From the NCBI RefSeq assembly GCF_900101455.1, contig NZ_FMZJ01000005.1, positions 212,688 through 276,687 of the forward strand: DNA of 64,000 nt, given 5' to 3'. Position numbers and translations under genes: made by a program. The notes beneath the pieces are model-generated. The model did not search any database. It worked only from the letters and a program-made list of their open reading frames with translations, and was not told where the DNA came from. The DNA comes from Sphingomonas sp. YR710 (lineage in GTDB: Bacteria; Pseudomonadota; Alphaproteobacteria; Sphingomonadales; Sphingomonadaceae). Positions 11,901 through 21,781 of the stretch are shown here, piece after piece (within the stretch, counting starts at the first letter, position 1; each line of letters starts with the position of its first letter).

Positions 11901-12206
11901 TCAGGTTCGAAAACCGCATTGTTTGACGCAGTCACGCAACAGTGCGGCCTCTTCGGCGAGATCGCTTTCGCCAAGCGCGCGCAACAGCCGTTGTGCCTGA
12001 CGCAGATGATGCCGCGCCGCGCGGACCCGGTCCGCAGAGCTGGATTCGACATCCGCCGCGACCGCGCGCATCTGGCGCAAGCGCACGGCCTTTTTGCCGA
12101 TCAGATTGATCCGCGAAAGCCATGTCTGGCCATCGGCCACCGGGCCGACATCATGCCCGACGATCCCCCGTTTACCGGACCAGAGAAAGGATCGATAGCC
12201 GGCCAT
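11901..12206 (-). CDS. small hypothetical protein, helical C-terminus
   Basis: A 101-residue protein I do not recognise. The ATG at 12206 has a strong Shine-Dalgarno sequence (GAAGGAGT) at good spacing, which favours a real gene and decides this start over the longer frame from 12326. The N-terminal third is Gly-rich and ends in a tryptophan (QTWLSRINLIGKK); the rest is a predicted amphipathic helix pair rich in Arg, Ala and Leu, ending in a Cys-containing DCVKQCGF segment. It has no signal peptide or membrane segment. It reads in the same direction as the MdtABC pump genes and could be the first gene of that transcript, but nothing in its sequence indicates a regulatory role. Confidence 0.55.
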   Translation of the reverse strand: MAGYRSFLWSGKRGIVGHDVGPVADGQTWLSRINLIGKKAVRLRQMRAVAADVESSSADRVRAARHHLRQAQRLLRALGESDLAEEAALLRDCVKQCGFRT

Positions 12207-12365
12207 AGGACACTCCTTCGATATCCCCGCGCGCCTGTCTCTAGCACCGCATTTCCGCAGGAGGATTTCAAAGGCGACATAATCGGGGGTGATCGGTTTG
12301 CCGGTTCGTAGCCGTAATGATGGCAAATTTCTGGGGATGCTGGCCGCTTTATCATGAACCCGGCT

Positions 12366-12394
12366 AGGCCGGCCGGCCTTTCAGCGGCCGGCCT
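12366..12394 (-). terminator. GC-rich hairpin after the PfkB kinase gene
   Basis: A perfect 9-bp inverted repeat (AGGCCGGCC / GGCCGGCCT) with an 11-base loop starts 16 bases beyond the stop of the kinase gene at 12410. No T-run follows on either strand, so it may stop or stabilise transcripts without being a classical intrinsic terminator. Confidence 0.45.
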
Positions 12395-12409
12395 GTGCGG
12401 CTCCTGTCA

Positions 12410-13387
12410 TCAGCCGATCAGGCTGGCGAGCGGCGTTTCCGGCCGCGCACCAAAGTGCGAGATGATTTCGCCGGCGGCGATGCTGCCGAGACGGCCGCAT
12501 TCGGCCAGTGGCAGGCCCCGCGACAGCCCGTGGAGGACGCCGGCCGCGTAGAGATCGCCTGCACCCGTCGTGTCGACGACCTGCGAGACATGGGCGACCG
12601 GCACCGCGATCCGCTCGCTGCCCGATACGATCATCGACCCCTTGGCGCCGAGCGTGATGGCGGCGATGCCCGCGGACTTGCTGACCGCCGCGATCGCGGT
12701 ATCGAGATCGCTCTCATACAGAGCCATGATCTCATCCTCGTTGGCGAAGAGAATGTCGATATGCTCGTCGATCAGCGCCCGGAATTCATCGCGGTAGCGG
12801 GCGACGCAGAAGCTGTCCGACAGCGACAGGGCAACCTTGCGGCCCGCGTCGCGAGCGATACGGGCGGCCTTGCGGAATGCTTCTTTGGCGTGCGGCGGAT
12901 CGAACAGATAACCTTCGAGATAGGTGATGCCGGCCGATGCCACGATCTGCTCGTCGATATCATCCGGCGTGAGGTTCACACAGGCGCCGAGAAAGGTATT
13001 CATCGTGCGCTGCGCATCGGCGGTGACGAGGATCAGGCAGCGCGCGGTGGCAGGGCCTTCGGTCGCGGCCGGGGTGTCGAAGTGCACGCCCATTGCGCGC
13101 AGATCATGGGTGAAGACATGGCCGAGCGGATCGGCTTTCACCTTGCCGATATAGCCGGCCTTGCCGCCGAGCGAGGCGATTCCCGCGATGGTGTTTCCGG
13201 CCGATCCGCCCGAAGCCTGGATGCCCGCACCCATCGCCTCATAGATCGCTTCGGCGCGCTCCTCGTCGATCAGTGCCATCCCGCCCTTCGGCATCGACTG
13301 GGCATCGAGGAAAGCATCGTCGGCGTGGGCGATCACGTCGACGATGGCGTTGCCGATGCCGAGAACATCGATCGAAGGTGCGGACAT
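12410..13387 (-). CDS. PfkB-family carbohydrate/adenosine kinase
   Basis: Ribokinase-fold kinase, most likely adenosine kinase (adenosine + ATP to AMP + ADP), a cytosolic purine-salvage enzyme. At 325 residues it has the family's usual length. The N-terminus shows DVLGIGNAIVDVI with the substrate-contacting Asp. The Gly-rich region ASGGSAGNTIAGIASLGG matches PfkB signature 1. Near residue 270, DTTGAGDLYAAGVLHG matches signature 2, with the GAGD anion hole and catalytic Asp. Alphaproteobacterial proteins of this type are annotated as adenosine kinase, but other nucleoside or sugar substrates cannot be excluded from motifs alone. It is followed by a GC-rich hairpin. The gene upstream (PLP enzyme, same strand) ends 85 bases away, so co-transcription is possible. 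Confidence 0.9.
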   Translation of the reverse strand: MSAPSIDVLGIGNAIVDVIAHADDAFLDAQSMPKGGMALIDEERAEAIYEAMGAGIQASGGSAGNTIAGIASLGGKAGYIGKVKADPLGHVFTHDLRAMGVHFDTPAATEGPATARCLILVTADAQRTMNTFLGACVNLTPDDIDEQIVASAGITYLEGYLFDPPHAKEAFRKAARIARDAGRKVALSLSDSFCVARYRDEFRALIDEHIDILFANEDEIMALYESDLDTAIAAVSKSAGIAAITLGAKGSMIVSGSERIAVPVAHVSQVVDTTGAGDLYAAGVLHGLSRGLPLAECGRLGSIAAGEIISHFGARPETPLASLIG

Positions 13388-13472
13388 TGGAACTCCTGTG
13401 GCTGGCTTATCGTCCGCGCTGTAGGGTCAAAAAGCCAAAATGGAAATCCGCCAAGTCAACCTCGATCGATGC

Positions 13473-14792
13473 TCAAACCATATCGAGCGCCTGTTCGAAG
13501 TCCGCAATCAGATCACCCGCATCCTCAACGCCGATCGAGATGCGGACGAGATTGTCGCCGATGTCGAGCGCCGCCTTGCGGGCATCGGGGACCGAGAGGT
13601 GCGTCATCGCCGCCGGATGGCTGGCGAGGGTTTCTGTGCCGCCCAAGCTGACCGCCAGTTTCGCAATCTTCAGCGCGTCGAGGAAAGCGAATGCCTCGCG
13701 CTCGCCGCCTTTGAGATAGAGCGAGAAGGTTGAACCGGCGCCCGTGCAATGGCGGTTGAAGATATCGGCTTGCCGGCTGCCTTCATCGAGGAAACCGAGA
13801 TAGTTCAACCGCTCGACCTTGGGATGATCGCGCAGCCAGGCGCAGACCTTGGCCGCATTTTCCCCGGCGCGAGTCATTCGCAGCTCGAGCGTTTCGAGGC
13901 TGCGCAGCAGCATCCATGCCGAATGCGGATCGAGAATCGTGCCGATCGTGTTGCGCATCGCCCGCACCGGATCGATTACCGCCTTCGATCCGACCGCGCC
14001 GCCGGCGACCAGATCGGAATGGCCACCGGCATATTTGGTGAGGCTGTAGATCACCATGTCCGCACCGTGGATCAAGGGTTTCTGCCAGAGCGGGCCGAGG
14101 AAGGTGTTGTCGATAATGATCGGCGGGCGTGCCTCGGCTGGAAAGGTTGCGTCGCGGCTCGCACGGACGGCTTCGACGTCGACCAGCGCATTGGTGGGAT
14201 TGGCGGGGCTTTCGAGGTAGATCATCGCCACGCGTCCGCTCGCTGCCCGCATCATCACTGCGTCAATTTCGGCGCGGGTGGCACCGGCCGGGAAATCGAG
14301 CCAGTGGACGCCGAACCGGCCGAGGATCTTGCCGATCAGGGTCTCGGTCGCGGCATAAAGCGGCGAGGAATGGATGATCGTATCGCCAGGCCGAACGCTG
14401 GCCAGCATCACCGTGGCGATCGCCGACATGCCGGAGGAAAAAGAAAGGGCCTCCTCCGCATCCTCCCAGATACCGAGCCGATCCTCTAATATTTCCTGAT
14501 TGGGGCCGTTGAAGCGCGAATAGACAAGCCCTTCCGCACCACCCGGGCGTTTGCCGGTGACGCCTTCGAAATGGCGCTTGCCGGCCGCGGCGCTTTCAAA
14601 AACGAAGGTCGAGGTGAGAAAGATTGGCGGCTTCAGCGCGCCTTCGGACAGCATCGGATCATAGCCGTGCCCCATCATCAGGGTCGATGGTTGCAGGCGC
14701 CGGCCGCCAACCTCGCGTATGTCGGCCTTCGCCCGGCGGCGTGGTGTGGTGTTGCCGGAATCGCTTCCCTTCTCGTTGGTCTCGCGTGCCAT
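13473..14792 (-). CDS. PLP-dependent Cys/Met metabolism enzyme, cystathionine gamma-synthase family
   Basis: Fold-type I PLP enzyme that makes or breaks C-S bonds (cystathionine gamma-synthase, gamma-lyase or O-acyl-homoserine sulfhydrylase). At 439 residues it is about 40 longer than the typical member because of a basic N-terminal extension rich in Arg and Lys. Visible family features are YSRFNGPNQEILEDRL near the N-terminus, the cofactor-stacking Tyr region SSPLYAATETL, the PLP-contacting DNTFLGP and the Schiff-base lysine in SLTKYAGGHSD. The exact reaction cannot be assigned. A GAGGTAAG ribosome site precedes the ATG. I saw no SAM-riboswitch-like sequence in the short upstream region shared with the divergent histidine kinase. 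Confidence 0.87.
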   Translation of the reverse strand: MARETNEKGSDSGNTTPRRRAKADIREVGGRRLQPSTLMMGHGYDPMLSEGALKPPIFLTSTFVFESAAAGKRHFEGVTGKRPGGAEGLVYSRFNGPNQEILEDRLGIWEDAEEALSFSSGMSAIATVMLASVRPGDTIIHSSPLYAATETLIGKILGRFGVHWLDFPAGATRAEIDAVMMRAASGRVAMIYLESPANPTNALVDVEAVRASRDATFPAEARPPIIIDNTFLGPLWQKPLIHGADMVIYSLTKYAGGHSDLVAGGAVGSKAVIDPVRAMRNTIGTILDPHSAWMLLRSLETLELRMTRAGENAAKVCAWLRDHPKVERLNYLGFLDEGSRQADIFNRHCTGAGSTFSLYLKGGEREAFAFLDALKIAKLAVSLGGTETLASHPAAMTHLSVPDARKAALDIGDNLVRISIGVEDAGDLIADFEQALDMV

Positions 14793-15012
14793 TCGACTTA
14801 CCTCACCACATCCGTGTGCTCATGAACGCACCATAACGATTTCGAGGGCACCGGGTTAGCCGAGAGTGACAAAAAGGATGCGGAGGAGGCGGGAGATACG
14901 TGAATCTCCGATATATTCTCCGCTCGTCTCGGGAAGGGGGCTTTGCTACACCCAGCCTAAGTTGGCGCGAGCACGGGTCTGCAACATAGGAGCGTGCCGG
15001 ATAGTGAGTTAT

Positions 15013-17286
15013 ATGCCGGGCCTCGGTAATAAGCGCCCCCAGTCGATCCGGCTGGGATTTCTCCGCCTCCTTGCCATATTGATGGCGTTCTCCCTTGCGA
15101 GCTCGGCGGTTCTCATCTGGGCTGCTTATGGCTTTGCCCGCGACCAAGCCAAAAGGCAGATGGTTGATACGACGCGGGCGCTCGCCGAAGTCGTTGATGG
15201 CATGTTCGCCCGCGACGAAGCCATGTTGCGCGCGCTGGCAGTGTCTCCCAGCGCGCAAAAACGCGATTGGCCGTCCGTCCGGCGCGAGGCTATGGCAGTG
15301 CTGCACGAACCGGACGCCTGGATCGTCGTCGGTGACAGGAACGGCCGTCAACTCGTCAATACGCGGTTGCCCGACAACGCGGTACTGCCGCGGGGCAAAA
15401 ACCCGACGAAGATCTGGCCTTTGCTGGACAAGGGGCTGACCCATATCTGCGATCTGACCTCTGGTTTGGTCGAGCCGCATATAACGTGCGTCGATGTTCC
15501 GGTGGTGATCGGAGGTCGTACTGAATATTTTATTTCCGTGATCATGCGCCCGCAGGCGCTGGGCAGATTATTCGAGCGGCAACATCTTCCTGCCCGCTGG
15601 AATGTGGCGACCCTGGATAGCCGCGGCGCGATCGTGTGGCGCAGCGGGACACACCAACACTATATCGGAACGCGGGCGCCCCAGTTCTTCGCCAGCGCCA
15701 AGGCGCAGGATGCGGGGTTGCTCAGCCTCCGCAATTCTGATGGCGTGCCTACATATGCGGCTTTCGGTCGCGCGCAGGTCAGCCGCTGGTTTGTGATCGT
15801 CGCGGCGCCGCGCAAGCAATTTTCCGGCGGTGTGATCCCGGCTCTTTTAGGAAGCTTCGCGATTGTCCTCGTCCTGATGCAGGTCGGTGGGCTGCTGGCG
15901 TTCCAATGGACGCGGGTCGTCTCCCGTGGTGTCGAAAACCTCGCGGCTCAGGCGCGCGCGCTCGGAAGCCGAGAGCACTTCACTGGGTCGCCGACGCGGA
16001 TCAAGGAATTTGCCGAAATCTCCGCGGCGCTGTCTCAGGCTGAAGCAAGTCTGGCTACCCGCGATCGGCAACTCGAGGCGCTTACTGCGTCGCAGGCCGA
16101 GCGTGTCGAAACGGCGCTGGCTGAGCGGGAAACGGCGCTTGCGCAACTGCACGAAGCGCAGAAATTGGAGACGCTAGGCCAACTGACTGGTGGCGTTGCC
16201 CACGACTTCAACAATCTGCTCACGCCGATCATGGGGGCGCTCGATCTGCTTCAGCGTCGCTTAGGTCATGACGAAAAGGCAGCGCGGCTTATCGATGCGG
16301 CGTTGGGCGGAGCCGAGCGAGCAAAGGAACTCGTCGCGCGTCTCCTGGCGTTTGCGCGGAGACAGGCGCTGCGGCCGCGCGCCGTTGACGTCGGAGCGCT
16401 GCTTCACGGCATGAGCGACTTTCTGCAGCACTCTCTCGGGGCAGGAGTGGTCGTTCGGATAGCACCTACGATAGGGCGGGCCGTTGCCCATGTGGATCCG
16501 AACCAGCTTGAAATGGCGATCCTCAATCTTGCGGTCAATGCGCGCGATGCCATGCCTGACGGTGGTAGTCTTGCGATTGCCGTCAGCGATGATCGGGAAG
16601 CCGCAGGCAGTGGCCTGCCACCGGCAGATTATGTTCGCATCACCGTTTCGGACACAGGGCGCGGTATGGATGAGAGCACCCGTTTGCGCGCGATAGAACC
16701 GTTCTTCACCACGAAGGCACATGGCCGGGGAACCGGCCTGGGCTTGTCGATGGTGCATGGTCTTGCGGCGCAATCGGGCGGTGGTTTCCAGTTGACGAGC
16801 GAACGGGGCAAAGGCACGCAAATCGACTTATGGTTGCCGGCGAGCGATCAGGCGGTGCAGGCGCCGACGGAATCGCGTGAACAGCCCGGGCCAGCCGGGG
16901 GGCGCCGGGGGCGAATTCTTCTCGTTGATGACGAGCCGTTGGTCCGTGCGGGAACCGCCGAACTTTTGGCCGAACTCGGTTATGATATCGTGCCTGCAGC
17001 TTCGGCCGCCGAGGCGCTCGATCGGTTGCGCGGAGACTCCGCGATTGAGGCGATGGTGACCGACTATATGATGCCCGGTATGAACGGAGCGGCGCTGATT
17101 GCAGAGGTACGGAAATCCAGGCCATTATTGCCGGTGGTGCTCATTACGGGATATACGACACCGGATCTCGATCTTCCTCAAAATATCGTCAGACTGGCCA
17201 AGCCGTTCCGACAGAAGCATCTCGCAGAAAGCCTGGATGCTGCATTTGCACAAGGGGTCTGTTTGGTGGGACCTCCTCAGAACTGA
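15013..17286 (+). CDS. membrane-bound hybrid sensor histidine kinase with receiver domain
   Basis: Sensor kinase with its own receiver. From the start chosen here (ATG 15013, 757 residues) there is an N-terminal membrane helix (FLRLLAILMAFSLASSAVL), a periplasmic sensor region of about 230 residues of the Cache type, a second helix near residue 280 (VIPALLGSFAIVLVLMQVGG), a coiled-coil linker, the dimerisation/phosphoacceptor box GVAHDFNNLLTPI, and an ATPase domain with NLAVNARDAMPDGG and GTGLGLSMV. The C-terminal receiver carries LLVDDEPLVRAG and the phospho-Asp in VTDYMMPGMNG. A GTG at 15004 or an ATG at 14866 are alternative starts; ribosome sites are weak for all. The kinase has no adjacent response regulator, so any target is encoded elsewhere. 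Confidence 0.92.
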   Translation: MPGLGNKRPQSIRLGFLRLLAILMAFSLASSAVLIWAAYGFARDQAKRQMVDTTRALAEVVDGMFARDEAMLRALAVSPSAQKRDWPSVRREAMAVLHEPDAWIVVGDRNGRQLVNTRLPDNAVLPRGKNPTKIWPLLDKGLTHICDLTSGLVEPHITCVDVPVVIGGRTEYFISVIMRPQALGRLFERQHLPARWNVATLDSRGAIVWRSGTHQHYIGTRAPQFFASAKAQDAGLLSLRNSDGVPTYAAFGRAQVSRWFVIVAAPRKQFSGGVIPALLGSFAIVLVLMQVGGLLAFQWTRVVSRGVENLAAQARALGSREHFTGSPTRIKEFAEISAALSQAEASLATRDRQLEALTASQAERVETALAERETALAQLHEAQKLETLGQLTGGVAHDFNNLLTPIMGALDLLQRRLGHDEKAARLIDAALGGAERAKELVARLLAFARRQALRPRAVDVGALLHGMSDFLQHSLGAGVVVRIAPTIGRAVAHVDPNQLEMAILNLAVNARDAMPDGGSLAIAVSDDREAAGSGLPPADYVRITVSDTGRGMDESTRLRAIEPFFTTKAHGRGTGLGLSMVHGLAAQSGGGFQLTSERGKGTQIDLWLPASDQAVQAPTESREQPGPAGGRRGRILLVDDEPLVRAGTAELLAELGYDIVPAASAAEALDRLRGDSAIEAMVTDYMMPGMNGAALIAEVRKSRPLLPVVLITGYTTPDLDLPQNIVRLAKPFRQKHLAESLDAAFAQGVCLVGPPQN

Positions 17287-17437
17287 TCCGGCTAGGCTGC
17301 CGCGATTCGGTTTTTAGTGCCCGGTGGTACTCGCTTTTGAGGGGATTTCCCGGAAGCGTTGACGTTGTCATAAAATTCCCGGTTAACACGCTACTCATAG
17401 ATTGACATTGCGCTGCACCGTCCGGTAGCCCAACGGC

Positions 17438-18613
17438 ATGCAAGTCGAGTTCTTTTCCGCTTGCTTCAAGCGATCCTTCAGGCTTGCGCTTCCGCTGGTG
17501 CTCCTGCTCGCCGGGTGCGGCGACAAGAAGCCCGGCAAGGATATTTCTCCGCCTGAAGCCGGCTATGTCGTCGTCAAGGCGCAGTCGGTTCCCCTGGTTC
17601 TCGAACTGGCGGGGCGGACTTCGGCTTACGAGACATCGGAGGTTCGCCCGCAGGTGTCCGGCGTCATCAAGGCACGCAATTTCGTCGAGGGTGCGATCGT
17701 CCACGCCGGCGAAACGCTTTATCAGATCGATCCCAGCCTCTATCGTGCGGCGGCGGACCAGGCGAGCGCCAATCTCGCTAATGCCACCGCGACGCGCGCC
17801 GCAGCAGAGGCCAAGGCCAGCCGCTACAAACCGTTGGCGGCGATGGAGGCCGTCAGTCAGCAGGACTATACCGACGCCGCTGCGGCCGCGAAGCAGGCCA
17901 GCGCAGCGGTCGCGCAGAACCGCGCGTTGCTGGAGGCAGCGAACATCAACCTGCGGTTTACGAAGGTGCCGGCGCCGATCACGGGACGGATCGGGCGTTC
18001 GTTGTTCACGACGGGCGCACTCGTCACGGCAGGCCAAACGAGCCCGCTGACAACGATCCAGCGCCTCGATCCGATCTTCGTCGATATCCAGCAATCGAGC
18101 GCCGATCTGCTGGCGCTGCGGCGATCGCTTGCGTCCGGTGGCGCGGTTCCGTCGGCCGCGACGGCGCATCTTCAACTCGAGGACGGCAGCCAATATCCCG
18201 CAGCGGGCAAGGTTCAGTTTTCCGAAGCCATGGTTGATCCGAGCACCGGCACGGTGACGCTGCGCGCGACCTTCCCTAATCGCGACGGCTTGTTGTTGCC
18301 GGGAATGTACGTTCGTGCGCGGTTGTCGCAGGCGACGGCCAAAAATGCGATTCTGGTGCCGCAGCAGGGGCTGTCTCGTGATCCCAAGGGGCAAGCGACG
18401 GTCATGCTCGTCGGTGCCGACGGCAAGGCCATATCGCAGCTCGTGACGGCCGATCGTACGATCGGCGACAAATGGCTGGTGACCGCCGGCCTCAAGCCGG
18501 GCGACAAAGTGATCGTGGAAGGGCTGCAACGAATCAAGCGGGGCATGAAGATCATAGCTGTGCCGGCCGGTACCGAACCCCGGCCGCGCGCGGCGCACCC
18601 ACCGCAGAGCTGA
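17438..18613 (+). CDS. RND efflux periplasmic adaptor lipoprotein, AcrA/MexA-type
   Basis: Membrane-fusion subunit of the second RND pump in the window, 391 residues. The signal peptide ends in a lipobox (LLLAGC), so it is a predicted lipoprotein like AcrA. Domains in order are the first lipoyl half (SEVRPQVSGVIKARNFVEGA with QIDPSLY), an Ala-rich alpha-hairpin, the second lipoyl half (PITGRIGRSLFTTGALVTAG) and the beta-barrel and membrane-proximal domains (VPQQGLSRDPKG). The permease gene begins six bases after its stop and the channel gene follows, making a complete adaptor-permease-channel operon. No TetR-type repressor gene is linked, which is unusual for AcrAB operons; a TTGACA element at 17402-17407 may belong to the promoter but its -10 partner is poor. 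Confidence 0.93.
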   Translation: MQVEFFSACFKRSFRLALPLVLLLAGCGDKKPGKDISPPEAGYVVVKAQSVPLVLELAGRTSAYETSEVRPQVSGVIKARNFVEGAIVHAGETLYQIDPSLYRAAADQASANLANATATRAAAEAKASRYKPLAAMEAVSQQDYTDAAAAAKQASAAVAQNRALLEAANINLRFTKVPAPITGRIGRSLFTTGALVTAGQTSPLTTIQRLDPIFVDIQQSSADLLALRRSLASGGAVPSAATAHLQLEDGSQYPAAGKVQFSEAMVDPSTGTVTLRATFPNRDGLLLPGMYVRARLSQATAKNAILVPQQGLSRDPKGQATVMLVGADGKAISQLVTADRTIGDKWLVTAGLKPGDKVIVEGLQRIKRGMKIIAVPAGTEPRPRAAHPPQS

Positions 18614-18619
18614 TCGTCG

Positions 18620-21600
18620 ATGCTCTCCCGGATTTTCATCGATCGCCCGATCTTCGCGTGGGTGATCGCGATCGTGATCATGCTGGCGGGAATCGGCGGC
18701 ATCCTCTCGCTTCCGGTCGAACAATATCCGGACATCGCGCCACCGTCGGTCAACATCCGTGCGAACTATCCGGGCGCGTCGGCGGAGACGCTCGAATCGA
18801 GCGTCACCCAGGTGATCGAGCAGCAACTCACCGGCATTGACGGGCTGATCTACTTCTCTGCCACGTCGAGCGCGTCGGGTTCGGTGACGGTGACGGTGAC
18901 CTTTGACAAAGGCATCAATCCGGACATCGCCCAGGTTCAGGTGCAGAACAAGGTCCAGCAGGCGCTGCCACGCCTGCCGCAGCAGGTGCAGCAGCAGGGG
19001 CTGGTCGTCACCAAGGCGAACAACGATTTTCTGCTCGTGATTTCGATCTATGATGAGACCGATCGCCATACGAGCAGCGACGTATCCGACTATCTCGTCT
19101 CGAATCTCCAGGATCCGATTGGCCGTCTGCGGGGCGTTGGCGACCTCAATGTATTTGGCGCCCAATATGCAATGCGGATCTGGCTCGATCCGTTCAAGCT
19201 CGCCAGCTATCAGCTGATGCCGTCGGATGTAATCGCAGCGATCCAGGCGCAGAATACGCAGGTGGCCGCTGGCCAGATCGGCGCTCAGCCGTCTCCGGAC
19301 AGCCAGATGCTCAGCGCGACGGTGACGGCGCGTTCGCGGCTGACCACGCCCGAGCAGTTTCGCAACATTCTGGTCAAGTCGCAGAGTGACGGATCGAAGG
19401 TTCTGCTGAGCAATGTCGCGAGGGTCGAGCTCGGCAATGAGAATTACACCACGCTCAGCCGGCTGAACGGCCACCCTGGTGCGGGCATCGCCATCCAGCT
19501 TGCGCCGGGGGCTGATGCGCTCAAGACCTCCAAGCTGGTGCGCGACGAGATTGAGCGGCGGTCAAAATCCTTCCCGGACGGGTTCAAATATTCGCTCCCG
19601 AACGACAGCACGGCATTCATCAAGGTGTCGGTGTGGGAGGTCATCAAGACGCTGATCGAGGCGATCATCCTGGTCGTGATCGTGATGTTCGTCTTCCTGC
19701 AAAATTGGCGGGCTACGCTGATTCCTGCGATTGCGGTGCCGGTGGTGTTGCTCGGCACTTTCGGGATCCTCGCAGTCGCGGGCTTCAGCATCAACGTGCT
19801 CACCTTGTTCGGCATGGTGCTGTCGATCGGTTTGCTCGTCGATGATGCGATCGTGGTCGTCGAGAATGTCGAGCGCGTGATGACCGAGGAGCCGGAAATT
19901 TCGCCGCGCGACGCCACGATCAAATCGATGGATGAGATCCAGACGGCGCTGATCGCGATTGCGATGGTGCTGTCCGCCGTGTTCCTGCCCATGGCCTTTT
20001 TTGGCGGTTCGGTCGGCGTGATCTACCGTCAGTTTTCGATCACGCTAGTCTCGTCAATGGCCCTGTCGGTGCTCGTGGCCCTGATCCTGTCACCGGCGCT
20101 GGCAGCGACCTTGCTCAAACGACCGGATGACCATTCGAAATCGGACAATCGCTTCGCGCGCTTTGCATATCAAGCCGGCGAAAGGTTCAATGTGTGGTTC
20201 AATCGGACGGCCGACCGCTATCGCGATGGTGTTGCGTGGCTGGTCGGCCGGGCAATCCCTGCACTGCTGGTCTTCGTTGCGATCGTCGTGCTGCTGATCG
20301 TGCTGTTCACTTATCTCCCGACCAGCTTTCTGCCGATCGAGGATCAGGGTGTCGCCCAGATTCAATATACGTTGCCGCCGGGCGCGACGCAGGCGCGAAC
20401 GCTGGCGGCGGCCCGCACCATCGAGCAGTATTTTCTGGTCAAGGAAAAGAAGAATCTCGGCGCAATCTATACTGTCATCGGCCAGGGACAGGGCGGTGGA
20501 GGTCAGAATGCCGGACGAGGCTTCCTGTCTCTGAAACCCTGGGATGAACGCGCAGGGGCCGAGAATTCGGCGCAGGCCTTCACGAGAAGGGCAACGAAGA
20601 GCCTTGCGAGCATGCGCGATGCGCAGTTCTTCGCGCTCAACCCGCCGCCGGTGCGCGGACTTGGCCAATCCAGCGGGTTCACGTTGGAGCTGTTGAACAG
20701 TGGTGGCCTGAGTCGTGCGGACTTCAAGGCGCGCCGCGACGAATTGATGGCGGCAGCCCAAAAAGATCCGGCGCTGACATCGGTTCGACTGAACTCGCTG
20801 GAAGACAATCCCACGTTGGCGGTCGACTTCGATCCGGAAAAGATCGGGGCGCTTGGGCTATCGCAAACCGCAGTCGATTCGACGCTGACTGCGGCTTGGG
20901 GCGGTGCCTATATCAACGACTTCGTCGATCGCGGCCGGGTGAAGCGCGTCTATATCCAGGGCGACGCGCCGTTTCGCAGCCGCCCCGAGGACCTTTCGAC
21001 CTGGTTCGTGCGCGGCAGCTCTGGCGAAATGGCACCCTTCTCGTCATTTGCGCGGACGCATTGGGGGGTGGCACCGGCTACGCTGCTGCGGTTCAACGGG
21101 CTGCCGGCCTTCGAAATCCAGGGTGATGCCGCGCCAGGCAAGAGCAGCGGCGACGCGATGGAGCGGATGGCGCAACTGGCGGCGCAATTGCCGGGCACAG
21201 CGATCGCCTGGAGCGGCCTGTCCTATCAGGAACGGCTTTCGGGCGGTCAGACGCCCATCCTCTACTCGCTCTCGCTCCTGGTCGTGTTCCTTTGCCTTGC
21301 GGCTCTCTATGAAAGCTGGTCGATCCCGGTCGCGGTGATGCTCGTGATGCCGCTCGGACTGGTCGGCGCGGCGATAGCCGTCGCATTGCGGGGCCTGAGC
21401 AACGACGTCTATTTCCAGGTGGGCCTGCTCACCACCATGGGCCTGTCGGCGAAGAATGCGATCCTGATCGTCGAATTTGCCGAACTGGCAGAGAAGGATG
21501 GCAAGCCAGCGCTCCAGGCTGCGCTGGAAGCCGCGCGGCTGCGGTTGCGCCCGATCCTGATGACCAGTTTTGCCTTCATTTTCGGCGTATTGCCGCTCGC

Positions 21601-21781
21601 GATCTCGACAGGTCCAGGGGCGCAGAGTCGGGTTGCGATCGGTACGGCCGTGATCGGCGGCATGTTGACGGCGACGGCGCTCGCGATCTTTTACGTGCCG
21701 CTCTTTTTTGTGCTCGTGCGCCGCTATCTTCATGTGCCGAGGTTACGGCACGAGCATCGCGCGGACGAGGCTGCCGCATGA
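18620..21781 (+). CDS. RND multidrug efflux permease, AcrB/HAE1 family
   Basis: Proton-driven inner-membrane exporter, predicted homotrimer, of 1053 residues (family norm about 1050). The N-terminus MLSRIFIDRPIFAWVIAI and the following LPVEQYPDIAPPSV are diagnostic for the HAE1 family. TM4 contains SIGLLVDDAIVVVENVERV with the proton-relay Asp pair, the porter domain is complete, and the C-terminal half contains the GLSAKNAILIVEFA motif with the conserved Lys. Pumps of this type export hydrophobic and amphipathic drugs, dyes, detergents and plant phenolics; the actual substrate here is not predictable. The stop overlaps the start of the following channel gene by four bases. Confidence 0.95.
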   Translation: MLSRIFIDRPIFAWVIAIVIMLAGIGGILSLPVEQYPDIAPPSVNIRANYPGASAETLESSVTQVIEQQLTGIDGLIYFSATSSASGSVTVTVTFDKGINPDIAQVQVQNKVQQALPRLPQQVQQQGLVVTKANNDFLLVISIYDETDRHTSSDVSDYLVSNLQDPIGRLRGVGDLNVFGAQYAMRIWLDPFKLASYQLMPSDVIAAIQAQNTQVAAGQIGAQPSPDSQMLSATVTARSRLTTPEQFRNILVKSQSDGSKVLLSNVARVELGNENYTTLSRLNGHPGAGIAIQLAPGADALKTSKLVRDEIERRSKSFPDGFKYSLPNDSTAFIKVSVWEVIKTLIEAIILVVIVMFVFLQNWRATLIPAIAVPVVLLGTFGILAVAGFSINVLTLFGMVLSIGLLVDDAIVVVENVERVMTEEPEISPRDATIKSMDEIQTALIAIAMVLSAVFLPMAFFGGSVGVIYRQFSITLVSSMALSVLVALILSPALAATLLKRPDDHSKSDNRFARFAYQAGERFNVWFNRTADRYRDGVAWLVGRAIPALLVFVAIVVLLIVLFTYLPTSFLPIEDQGVAQIQYTLPPGATQARTLAAARTIEQYFLVKEKKNLGAIYTVIGQGQGGGGQNAGRGFLSLKPWDERAGAENSAQAFTRRATKSLASMRDAQFFALNPPPVRGLGQSSGFTLELLNSGGLSRADFKARRDELMAAAQKDPALTSVRLNSLEDNPTLAVDFDPEKIGALGLSQTAVDSTLTAAWGGAYINDFVDRGRVKRVYIQGDAPFRSRPEDLSTWFVRGSSGEMAPFSSFARTHWGVAPATLLRFNGLPAFEIQGDAAPGKSSGDAMERMAQLAAQLPGTAIAWSGLSYQERLSGGQTPILYSLSLLVVFLCLAALYESWSIPVAVMLVMPLGLVGAAIAVALRGLSNDVYFQVGLLTTMGLSAKNAILIVEFAELAEKDGKPALQAALEAARLRLRPILMTSFAFIFGVLPLAISTGPGAQSRVAIGTAVIGGMLTATALAIFYVPLFFVLVRRYLHVPRLRHEHRADEAAA

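Noticed and set aside
11804..12052. N-terminal extension of the MdtA adaptor from the ATG at 12052
   Set aside because: The region overlaps a separate gene with a strong ribosome site and its translation is unlike any adaptor N-terminus.
14793..15012. SAM riboswitch upstream of the PLP-dependent enzyme
   Set aside because: The upstream bases show a normal ribosome site and no riboswitch-like paired segments that I could find.
17189..19474. 761-codon minus-strand open frame
   Set aside because: It is antisense to the adaptor and RND permease genes, is Arg/His-rich with no domain, and crosses several real gene boundaries.
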